Positions 34,232 to 49,413 of a DNA stretch of 64,000 bases are shown here, one piece after another. The stretch spans positions 10,542,501 through 10,606,500 of the forward strand of contig OU015660.1 of the NCBI GenBank assembly GCA_907165275.2, read 5' to 3'. The first letter of the stretch is position 1. Every line of letters starts with the position of its first letter. The DNA comes from Zygaena filipendulae (Eukaryota > Arthropoda > Insecta > Lepidoptera > Zygaenidae). The notes below the pieces were generated by a model, which worked only from the letters and a program-made list of their open reading frames with translations, was not told the origin of the DNA and made no database searches. The translations under genes were made by a program, and so were the position numbers.

Positions 34232-37200
34232 TCATAATTCGTCCTTATCGGGTGCTTCACTTTCAACCGATTCAATGTCCTTCTCCGATTGCTTGGCTGG
34301 CGGCTGCAAATGTTCCGTCACCAACGAGACGAGACTGTCAAGAGGTTTGCCGCCGTGTTCCACGTTGACTATTTTCTTGTTTTTGTATAAAATCAGCGTT
34401 GGTAGACCGTTTATCTAAAAGAAATTGGAACAGATTATAACCTTGAAACCATCCACTGCAAAGGACTACTGCATTTATTTTACAAATACACACAAGTAAA
34501 TAGAATTGATGTGTCTGTTTGTGACGTTAGATTTAATTTTATTATTGTCTCACTAAATTATTTATTTATTTATGTAAAATTGTTATTTTATGATACATAA
34601 AATAACAATATTATTAACATATTTTATAACACATAAAATAACAATATTACAGTACCTAAAGAAAAGGAGTATGCAATTAGCGGTCTTATTGCATAGTTGC
34701 GATCTCTTCCAGACAACCAATGATGCGAAAGGAAGAACAAAATTACTTACATACTATTTATTTAACTGGGAGACGCCATTGCGGTTTATAAACCAAATAC
34801 GAGAGCACTTGTGTGCGTATTGTTGTAGTTGTGACTTGTGAGCTTATTTTACGTGTACGTAATAATACAGAATTTGGTAAGTGAGCACTCTCCCCGTAGA
34901 AAGTTACAGACTTGTCTACCATCTTGCGTATTACGGCGTCTCTAGTTAAAAAAACGAGGTACCTGGTCTCGCCAAGAGATGGCGCTTCTAATCGATACTA
35001 TTTTTTTCAATGCAAACCAATCGTCGACCTCACGAGTACATAGTACATACCTTCTCCATCTCGCATATAGGCTTCGACCGCACACAATCGACGTCAGCAA
35101 TGATAACTCGACTCTCGTTCAAAAACTTCTCGCCGAGTTGCACCCACAGCGGATTCAGCTGCATGCAGTGGGCGCACCTGAAACACTTGGAATTTTCATT
35201 TATTCGGTAAAGCGATAGGTAACAGCAGCTAAAACTACCTACATGAAAATTACTTCTGAAAAGCCTGCTCCACATTCCTGAGAGAATCTTGCGAGAACGC
35301 GAGAAAGCCACAAGAAACGGCGAACATCGGCTCCACATTCACGTTCTAGTGATTTTCTTGCGTTCTCGCAAGATTCTCGCATGAATGTGGAGCCGGCAAA
35401 AAAATCTCTTGTGAAATCATAAAATACTTACTCGTTATAGACTGAAGTTATAGATCACAAATATATCTACATTATCTACATACAGATGACTACTAAGTGA
35501 ATATTTATACCTATCTATCTAATACTAGCTGTTGCTCCGTGGTTTCACCTGCGTTAATTTGAGAATTCCCGCGGGAATTCTAGGTTACAACATTGCCTAT
35601 GACATAAATAATGTGGCTTTCTAGTAGTAAAATAATTTTAAAAATCCGTTCAATAGATCCAGAGAGTACGCCCTACAACCTCACATTTACTTCTTTATAA
35701 TATTAGTAACGAAAAAAACACGGAAATAAAGTAAGGCTGATTAAAACTGAACAAAAGATATTAATAATAAGACAAAAATAAGTACAAAAAAAGGATTAGG
35801 TCTAATCAGTAACAATTTTGTTATTTTACGAAGTGATTGTACACATTTGTCAAATAATGCGGCCCCAGGACAGGCGAACAGCCGTCACAGTAAAAGAGCT
35901 TGAAAATACTGTTTTACTATGCTTGGGGACATGCAGAAGAGACAATGGAGGGTCTTTGAGGGCAGCCATCGGTATAAGCAAAGACTATGGCCAACCACCG
36001 GCTATGATAGACCTCCTTCGCTTCGCCAACATTTCAAGTACATCCTTCGCATACATGCTTGTTATTCTTATTGCCCCTGATGTTTTTCTGAGCACGTCCT
36101 GCTTGATAGGTAGATAGCATGTCCTTCGTCGATCTCTACTAAAATACTTTTTTTCGCACCAAAAGGTGCACATTAACATTTCATCTCTATTGACTCGACA
36201 ATACAGATCCTACAATTATTATGTACTAGCTGTGCCCCGCGTTTCAGTCGCGGTAATTTCGGAGTTCCCGCGGGAATTCCAAGATAAAAAGTATCCTATG
36301 TCCTTCTCTGTACCCCTGACAACGTGCATGCCAAATTTCATCCAAATCCGTTCAGCCGTTTTTGCGTGATTGAGTAACAAACATCCACACTTTCACATTT
36401 GGACATAGATAAGCAATAGTGTGTTAACCCACACTGGAGAAATTTTGAGTAAATTAAAGTTTTAAAATTATAGCGCCATTTTGTGTCAACATTTTTTATG
36501 CGCAATACTTAGTTACATATTTAAACAATGTAATAAGGTAAACACATAATTAAAAAACGTTATCTGCCTCTCAATAAATCGTTCTGAATCAATAACTTCA
36601 TTTTGTGGGTTAACATGTTATTGCTTATCTGCGTCCATTTATAATATTAGTAGGATTGGCGTTCCTAATAGAGATTGTTCACCCTGGCCCTCCCTCTACC
36701 TACGCCTATAGCTAGGTATATGCCTAATTATTGCATAGTATTCTCCAAATTTTCTTAATTTTACATATAGATTACTTTTGTTACGTAATACGTTGCATTA
36801 CCATGGAGCAAAATAGTTGATGAACACCAAATCTTTCTCTAGGAACGTTTCAAATGTCTCCTCAGAAATTCTGGCTACGGGTAGAGCTTTCTTTTTCTTC
36901 ATAAATTTCTCTGGGTCGTGATTTTCAGCCAGCACCATTTTGTCCACGTAAGATTTAAGCTCCTCCAATGTTTGACCATCCGACACTCCCATCTAGTAAC
37001 AAAAAAAAAAAAAACAAATATTTACTTATTTTCTGGAAACTTAAAAACAAAGTAAGTTTTATCAGGTGTTACCGATAGTTAGATCATCTCTAATCTCATC
37101 GTTCTCTCAAGTATAAATATGTACTTTGCACTATTATCTGGTTCCTGCAGCTCCACCCTAGTAGTGTTTGGCCACTGTCTCCTAAGTATCCATAATGTAT

Positions 37201-40200
37201 TTTTTGGCGACTGTTAAAAACTCAGTCCAATTTGTGCAAAAGTTTCTGTATATATGGTATACTTAAAAGTTATAAACAAGACTAATTTGAAAAAAATAAA
37301 TAAATTGTCTTTGATTCCGCGTTTAATTTATTATATTAAGATGCACAAAAAAAAGGATGCACAATGACAAAATTTAAAACGGACCGTATTTTTTTGTTTC
37401 AATTAATTTCTTAAGCATTCCCATGTGAATCTTGCAATTACGTGTACAAAAGTAGTTCAAGTGATTAAAAAATATGTATGGTCCCTGGTCCAAGGTTCTG
37501 CTTTTAAAGACAGCATTTTATATCGCAAGCTTTATATCTGCTACATCTCCGGTTGGAAAATGTAAGTGAATGTACTCACAATTCTTCCATTGACAATCCA
37601 CAGTAAATATGGATACTGTTTGATATCGAAATTCTTGCACGTGACCTCGCTGTTGGCACAGTTCACTTTGCTGATGTGTATGTACTTGTTTTGTGAGTAA
37701 TGCACACCAAGCTCGGACCATATTGGGGCGAGATTCTGAAATAATAACGAAATAGACCGTGATACTCATAATTCAATGGTTGAATTTTCATTTCCACTTT
37801 AGAGGACTGAGGTTCGGTTCCTGGCTTGTGTCTGCGGTCTTTTAATGAGTGATCTGTAATATTTAATTCTTGTTTACTATTATATCATAAATAAAATTAA
37901 TAAATTTCGTGAATACCTGCGAAGCCCTGCACCACGGTGTATAAAACATAATGAAATGTTGCCCTGTAGAAACAAACTTCTCAATGTTTTGGTCGTTTAA
38001 ATATGTCATACCACTGTAAGTTTTAACATCACTCGATTCTTGCTCCACCTAAAACGTGAAGAAAGAATTGAATAATTAATTGAATATAATTTATACTTAG
38101 TAATATCTATACTTATAATAAAACTGTAGAGAGGTCAATTCTGTACATTGAATATATATTCAAAATTAACATTGGAGGATGAATGGTGATCGATACTGAT
38201 GCCAAAAATGCAATTAGTAAATTTTTTGTCTGTCTGTATGTGCACGCATGGGTCAAAAACTAACTATTGAAGGGATTTTAACCAAACTTGGTACAATTGT
38301 AGTCCATACTCCTGGGCAGGTTATAGGCTATATAACATACCTAACGCTAAGACACATAGGAGCTGAGCAGCGACGATAAATTTGAAGCAAGTCGGATGAA
38401 AATGCGCTTTCGAGCTCTTATCCTCCCATACGTTTACTCAATCACGCAAAAACGGCTGAACGGATTTGAATGAAATTTGGCATGCACGTTTTCAGGGGTG
38501 TACATAGGAAGGGTACTTTTTATCCCGGAATTCCCGCGGGAACTTCGAAATTACCGCGGATGAAACCGCGGAGCACAGGTAGTTAATTATATGTATAATT
38601 AGTATAAAAAGTAGTACTCATGCCACATTCATATTATAATGCCTTTAGTTTATGATTTCAGTTTTCACAAAAACAAGTCAAATTACGAAAAAAAAAATGT
38701 GACCATGAAACTTCTAAAAACAACCTTAGACAAAATTGTTAAAAAAAGAAGTCAAATTGATTGCAGTGCAGTCACTCTCTATTGCTGACGTCATTCAGCT
38801 CTTTGTGCAGTGCATAGCTTATTGATTGATGGTAGCATAGCATATGATTTAAACATTTAAAGTACAATGCATCTTATCACTATGATATCACTGTCTTTTT
38901 CTGTACCTCTGACAATGCGTCTACCCTGTTCTTATGTGGCATATTATGTATTTAGTATTTACATAATTTCTTCAATCTATGGAAATAAGTTACTTACAAT
39001 ATCTCTCTTCATATTGAAGACTTCACTCAAAAATAATGTAAGAGATGGCAAATCTCTTGTACCTTTGTACTCAACAGGCGAGAATGAGTTTTTATGGAAG
39101 TACAGTAGAGTCGGGTAGCCTGCAAACATGTTATGGAGTTTTTTTATTATTTACTAGGTAGTTTTCAATTCCCTGTGTATGAATCCAGGTAATAGACTAT
39201 CTGGGTGCCAAATTTTATTTATTAACAATATACTGTAATTAAACAGGACAATTTATTATTTTCTGACTTTATTTGTGCACACAAAGCATTCGATTATATT
39301 AAATAAATAAATAATCCACTTCACAACACACAGATCTACTTGATCCCACAGTTGTGTTGTGGAAACCAAGCAACAGCTAACAGCAAATAAGTTTTCTTTA
39401 TTTTTTTTACTTGTTTTGTGTAGTTTCTTATTTTAAAACAAAATCTGTAATTAAATTATTGTAATTTCCATATTTATTTATTTATATGTTACTAGCTTTA
39501 TATGGTACATTGCAAACTCTTACTATTATATTATTACTTAATAATTATTTATTTAATAAAAAAAATACCTCACCTGTAATATCACTGTCACGACACAACT
39601 TAGAATTCACTGTACAGTCCACTTGGGCAATAGCAAATCGTGAATCCTTTGTATTCACCATCTCAGCCAGTTCTGACCATATTGGTTGAAAATCTGTGCA
39701 ATGGCGACACCTAAGAAAAACACGGTACACGATTTTTATTCAGAAGTTGTATCAAGCTAACAAAGTTGTTTGAGTCGGTATCTTTACTTCCATAGTCTAG
39801 TTAATTTTACAGTGCAATACTATTATTTTTGATTTGTTTGCTGGGGATAGTCCTTGGCATTAATGAACGTAAAAAACTGTTTCATAGATAGAAAGAGTAA
39901 CTACTTGACAACCCGATTGGCGCAACGGTCACCATGCCTGCCCGCTAATCAAGAGGTTCCGGGTTCGATTCCCGGTGGGGGTGGACTTTGTGTGATGAAC
40001 ACAGGGTTCCATTTTCCAGTCTGGGTGTGTATATACATATCTATAGTATAATATATATGTAATGATATGTGTAGTATATACCATGTTTGCTTGGTTTCCA
40101 CGACACAAGCTTATAGCTTAGTGTGGGATCAAGTAGATCAGTAGCAACAGCTACTTTGTTATAATATTTTTCAGGTAAATATCACAGAGATGGAGACTTA

Positions 40201-40787
40201 CTCATTATATTGTCATGTGAATTTAATTTTTGTTTGTTAAATCATGTTCTAATGTAAGTATAAAATAATTGGACGAAGATAAGCAATAACATGTTAACCC
40301 ACAAAACCAAGTTATTGATTGAGAACGATTTATTGAGAGTTAGGAAACGTTTTTCAATTGTGGGTTTACCTTATTACATTGCTTAAATATGTAACTAAAT
40401 TTGACACAAAATGGCACTCCTACTTTTAAAACATGATTTACTCAAAATTTCTTCAGTGTGGGTTAGCACACTATTGCTTATCTATGTCCATTTGACTAGC
40501 CGTTCCCGCGGTTTCAGCCGCGGTAATTTCGGAGTTCCCGTGGGAATTCCAGGATAAACTATACTATAAACTATACTATAAACTTTCCTCTTAAAATCTG
40601 TTTCTGTATCAAGACTTGTACCTACATACCATGGTGCAAAAAACATGACGAAGTTACCATCCATTTCTTCAATTTGTTGTTTAAAATTTCCTGAATTGTA
40701 ATCGTACACATAATTATTCTCCTCAGGAGAGACAAAATATGAGGAAAATATACTTGCTAGTATAACAATTAATGTGGTAAATAACAT
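34232..40787 (-). CDS. TXNDC5: TXNDC5/pretaporter-like ER thioredoxin protein
   Basis: Eight minus-strand exons join in frame: 40787-40630, 39710-39574, 39119-38998, 38048-37917, 37735-37580, 36992-36802, 35177-35051 and 34414-34232, giving 401 residues. A signal peptide (MLFTTLIVILASIFSSYF) is followed by three thioredoxin domains. Their active sites are APWCRHC (Cys54/Cys57), TPWCRAS (Cys179/Ser182) and APWCAHC (Cys300/Cys303). Conserved cis-Pro regions appear as GYPTLLYF, QYPYLLWIV and GLPTLILY. The C-terminus is KDEL, the ER retention signal. Length, three-domain plan and tail fit TXNDC5/ERp46, Drosophila pretaporter, which catalyses disulphide formation in the ER lumen. The second domain lacks the resolving cysteine, so it should act as a CxxS site, if at all. 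Each active site is split by an intron at the same place (PW/C or just after), pointing to old domain triplication. Confidence 0.93.
35267..35394. mobile_element. 128-bp inverted-repeat element in TXNDC5 intron
   Basis: The arms start GCTCCACATTC and end GAATGTGGAGCC, and are inverted over about 40 bp including GAGAATCTTGCGAGAACGC. It is related to 10640-10760. It sits about 90 bp from the 35177-35051 exon. Confidence 0.75.
35525..35709 (-). mobile_element. Helitron-like element
   Basis: In minus orientation it ends GGAGCAACAGCTAG (CTAG at 35528-35525), with the CCCGCGGGAATTC block and a degenerate 5' end TTACTAATATTATAAAG. Confidence 0.65.
36226..36655 (-). mobile_element. Helitron-like element split by another insertion
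   Basis: A full-length copy runs from TCCTACTAATATTATAAAT (36655) to GGGGCACAGCTAG (36226) in minus orientation. It is interrupted at 36401-36636. Without the insert it is 194 bp including one copy of the duplicated ATTT, close to the intact 182-bp copy at 52222. Confidence 0.85.
36401..36636. mobile_element. 236-bp TIR element nested in a Helitron
   Basis: The ends GGACATAGATAAGCAATA and TATTGCTTATCTGCGTCC are inverted, and the inversion extends through GTTAACCCACA. ATTT is duplicated at 36397-36400 and 36637-36640, as the uninterrupted Helitron sequence (CACATTTATAATATTAG) shows it once. A second copy in the opposite orientation is at 40271-40489, in another intron of the same gene. The superfamily was not identified. 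Confidence 0.85.
38106..38582 (+). mobile_element. Composite Helitron-like element
   Basis: The 5' end TCTATACTTATAATAAAACT with GTAGAGAGGTCAATTCTGTA belongs to the longer subfamily (compare 56800-57087). From about 38440 the sequence switches to the Lep1-type core (CTCAATCACGCAAAAACGG, CCCGCGGGAACTTCG) and ends in a hairpin with GTAG at 38579-38582. It may be a chimera or two overlapping insertions. Confidence 0.65.
39300..39375 (-). mobile_element. SINE 3'-tail fragment
   Basis: In minus orientation it matches the distal SINE region (GGTTTCCACAACACAA-like and GTGGGATCAAGTAGATC blocks), ending in a (TTAT)n tail at about 39301-39315. There is no tRNA-like head. Confidence 0.65.
39909..40139 (+). 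mobile_element. tRNA-derived SINE, most complete copy
   Basis: The head at 39909-39982 has an A-box-like TGGCGCAACGG and B box GGTTCGATTCC in a CCGGG/CCCGG stem. The body contains CTTTGTGTGATGAACACAGG and CCAGTCTGGGTG, then AT-rich sequence. A distal block (GTTTGCTTGGTTTCCACGAC, GTGGGATCAAGTAGATC) follows. It lies in the first intron of TXNDC5. The copy at 9060-9251 and two tail fragments define the family within this window. Confidence 0.88.
40271..40489. mobile_element. 219-bp TIR element, inverted sister of 36401-36636
   Basis: The reverse complement of this copy aligns along its whole length with 36401-36636 (GGACATAGATAAGCAATAG, CCATTTTGTGTCAA, GTTACATATTTAAGCAATGT, CTCAATAAATCGTTCT). 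Flanks are AATT on the left and ATTT on the right. It abuts a Helitron 3' end at 40496. Confidence 0.8.
40496..40616 (-). mobile_element. Helitron-like fragment
   Basis: 3' end in minus orientation: CCGCGGCTGAAACCGCGG, GGAACGGCTAG (40499-40496), with the CCCACGGGAACTCCG-type block. The 5' part is lost. It ends about 15 bp from the first TXNDC5 exon. Confidence 0.65.
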
Positions 40788-40942
40788 TTTAGTTTCCTGC
40801 TAATATAACTCTGAAATAATTAACTTCGTAGTATTTTATTTTCCTTTACAAACACTACTGACTACTATTGATATCGTGGTTTGAATTTTCATTTTAGTTT
40901 TCTCCACCAAAAAAAAAAAATAGGCTCTATGTCTAATTAATT

Positions 40943-41028
40943 CACAAATTAACTAGACTTTATAGAATTAATTTACACCACAAATTAACTAGACTTATGT
41001 CTAAAGATTTACACCACAAATTAACTAG
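40943..41028 (-). promoter_or_regulatory. Cluster of TCTAGTTAATTTGTG motifs upstream of TXNDC5
   Basis: On the minus strand the motif occurs at 40957-40943, 40993-40979 and (last base lost) 41028-41015, and a variant near 41220-41206. It lies about 160-240 bp upstream of the TXNDC5 ATG, in the same orientation relative to transcription as the ARL6IP4 cluster. The flanking ACATAAG extends the identity between clusters. Single copies also lie near 52564 and, degenerate, near 39799. Confidence 0.4.
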
Positions 41029-41663
41029 TCTAACTTATGTCTAACACCACAAACTACTTAGAGATAATTTACACTTTTCTTTTTTTCTTTTCTTTCTTTC
41101 TTTTGGTTCTGGACTTTCGCTTATTGCATTTAGCCAGTTTCAAATGTATGCTGTGCAGGTGGAGCAGTAGCATTACAGAGGCTTCGTTGTTGTATTATAT
41201 AAACAAATTAATTAGACTTATGTCTAAAGATATATGGTTCATGGTTGTACGGTTTGAAATTGCAAGCCAAGGTTGACGGTACTGTTTGCAAGAACTTTCT
41301 CGGAGCTCTTGGAGGAAACCGAAAAAATTCAGTTCGAAATGTCTTAAATCTTCTTGAGCACATAAAAAACCGTCACCTTGAAAATTATTGTCCAATACAG
41401 CAGCTTATAAGTTATACCACAACAAAATCTTTAAAATTTTTAACCCTTTTTTATCGACATGAAAAATAAATGACCGAACCGCCGTCTTTGATTCCCGCCA
41501 AAAAACTCCATTTTACACTTTGTCTTTACCACAAACTACTTAGAGATGTCTTTACTCCTTTCAGGGAAGCCAAGACAAAGAAAACTTAGTCTATACAGCC
41601 AATTCATATGTTTATTTTCTTCTAAAGTTATTTAGATCGAAATGCATTGGCGAACCGCGAAAT

Positions 41664-41800
41664 GCATTGGCTGTGATGGGTGTTTCGTTGCAACGTTCCG
41701 TTTCATAAAATTAAAAGTTGAATATTTTCGAAACCATTAATAATTTTTTAATCAATCTTTCACGATAATGCTTTTCTCGGGCCGTATTTTTGAAATTTTG
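41664..41800 (-). repeat. Dispersed ~130-bp repeat
   Basis: This is the inverse copy of 22943-23068 and 57461-57596 (GGTGTTTCGTTGCAACGTTCCG, AAAGTTGAATATTTTCGAAA). The neighbouring 41560-41640 stretch is shared with 23120-23220. Confidence 0.65.
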
Positions 41801-41943
41801 ACACAATTTCTGATTATAAATTGCATGTAAGTACCCTATTGTGCAGGGCCGGCAGGTAGTCATGGGGTGGTGGCCTCAGTAATCAGTTAGCTCTGCAAGA
41901 TACCATGCCTTGTGGCTCAGGCAATGTTATAAGGCTACTTTCG

Positions 41944-41997
41944 AGTTCCTACGGGAATTCCGAAACACAAGCGGGTAAAACCGCGAGGCACAGCTAG
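41944..41997 (+). mobile_element. Helitron 3'-end fragment
   Basis: GTTCCTACGGGAATTCCG, GCGGGTAAAACCGC hairpin and GAGGCACAGCTAG before T. The 5' part is missing. The ~140 bp to its left are unassigned. Confidence 0.6.
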
Positions 41998-42138
41998 TAA
42001 TAATAATAATCACAAGGTTATGGATATTTACTATGCACTAATTCAATATTTTCTAAATACAATACCTAAACAAAATTTTAATAAAATAAAATGAATCCGA
42101 CTTCAAAAGCACTATACTAAAAATATTAAAATGAAAAA

Positions 42139-42366
42139 TTAAACCGACTTCAAGAGTTCCGTTGCCTGACTCCGAAACTCATCATCAGATTCATGAAATT
42201 CAAATGTGACCATTTCGGAATAAACAAAAAAAGTATTTGACAAATCCGTTTAAAAACGGAGTTATGCCCGAATTTACATAAAAAAATACATTTAAACATC
42301 CTAATGATAACCTCTTCCTTTCTGAAGTCGGATTGATAAATTCCTACTTTTTGAAGTCGGTTAAAA
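42139..42366. mobile_element. Short element with AAACCGACTTCAA ends
   Basis: The left end TTAAACCGACTTCAA and right end TTTGAAGTCGGTTAA are inverted. The interior has CATCATCAGATTCATG-type sequence reminiscent of the composite repeat units. It is probably a shorter, diverged relative of the composite family. Confidence 0.6.
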
Positions 42367-42736
42367 ATGTGCATGAGCTAAAATAAAAAAAATCCCATAG
42401 ACAAGGAAATTAAAACACTACGGTCACATAATTGATCTGTTAAATCGAGTAGGTAACGAATAAGTATCGTTCGACTCAACAGTTGCAGTATTGACTTAAA
42501 TGCACGTTTACCTGCGCGCTGCGGTAAAAGAAACTTTATAGCCAACTAAAAAAAAATATCAATTCAATTAGGACAAGATCTAAATTTAATTTGTAACCCA
42601 TGTGGGTGAAACAGCGGGCAATATGATATTTCATGTTTTGCAGTTTAGAGCACATTAAATTTCTACCTTCAAACGAGTCTAACAAAAGCCCCTTTATGCA
42701 TGAAAAGAATATGGTCGAATATGTGTGTACAAATTA

Positions 42737-42890
42737 CTAACTGTCCCCCGCGGTTCCACCCACGGTAATTTAGGAGTTTCCTTGGGAAATTCCAGAATAA
42801 ACTACACCTATAAACCTTCTTCTGGAATCACTTTATCTATTGATGAAAATTTCGATTTTATCGAACAGTCAGACAGACAGACAGACGCGG
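42737..42890 (-). mobile_element. Helitron-like element, degenerate
   Basis: In minus orientation it ends GGGTGGAACCGCGGGGGACA then GTTAG (42740-42737). It contains a CAGACAGACAGACAG run as in the 56800 copy. The 5' end is unclear. Confidence 0.55.
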
Positions 42891-43859
42891 CGGAGGACTT
42901 TCACTGTCGTATAGAATTTAAAAGCTCGTAATCTCAGCTCGTAATTAAAAACATCGATAGTAATATCCATCCATCGATACTTGTAAATGGCTTTATCGAC
43001 ATTCGAGTCTCGATAGTATCGACCTCTAGTAATTCTTCAAAATGGTCGCTTTGTATGGTTTGCCAACTTGCATGTCTCTGTTTTAGAGTCCTTTGTTTTC
43101 TCTAATCAATTGATACTAAACGATTTGGTTAAAAGTGTATTCAGTTTAGTTTTTATGTGATTTTTAAATGGATATCGACACTGGAGATATATATTTTAGT
43201 GTAGTAGAAAGATGTCATCGGTAATGTGAGAGCTGTCCTCTGAAGAATTTTATTTTACGGAATTAAAACGTTTGTGATTTCTAATTCGTTGAAAGAAAGT
43301 AAAAAAAAACTTCCTGGTAATTATTTATTTTATAAACTTTGCGATCTTTTATTGTTTTTAAAATCCAATACGAAACAAAGCTAGCTCTAATTTTGGCATT
43401 CCAATCTGTCGCATGATTGATTCGTGTTGTACATTGGTTTGTTGCAATGCTGTCTGCTGCTATTGGAATTTATTAAATTGAAATATTTTTGTGCTACAAT
43501 CAACTAACTGTAGGTACCCATTTATTGATCTGATAACAAAACACAATTTGGGACTTTGAAACTACAGCAGTAGCTAGTAGAATGCCTACTGCCGTATAGT
43601 ACCTAATTAGATTTGTGATTTTTATTTTACAGATAAATAGACCTAAGTTTATTATTTGTGCTGGAAGTGTATACAAATTCTTTGGTGATAAAATTAAATT
43701 GTACATAACGAGGGATTCATTGAAACAGTATTACAAAGTGATAAACTCCAGAACGTGAATGCGGACTGTGTCAACACATATGTGTGGATGGTGGGGTGTG
43801 CTTATGTGATGGGAGGGGTGGGGTGAGAGGTGAGGCGCTCGGGCGCGGGCGCGGGCGCC

Positions 43860-49413
<5,554 letters not shown>

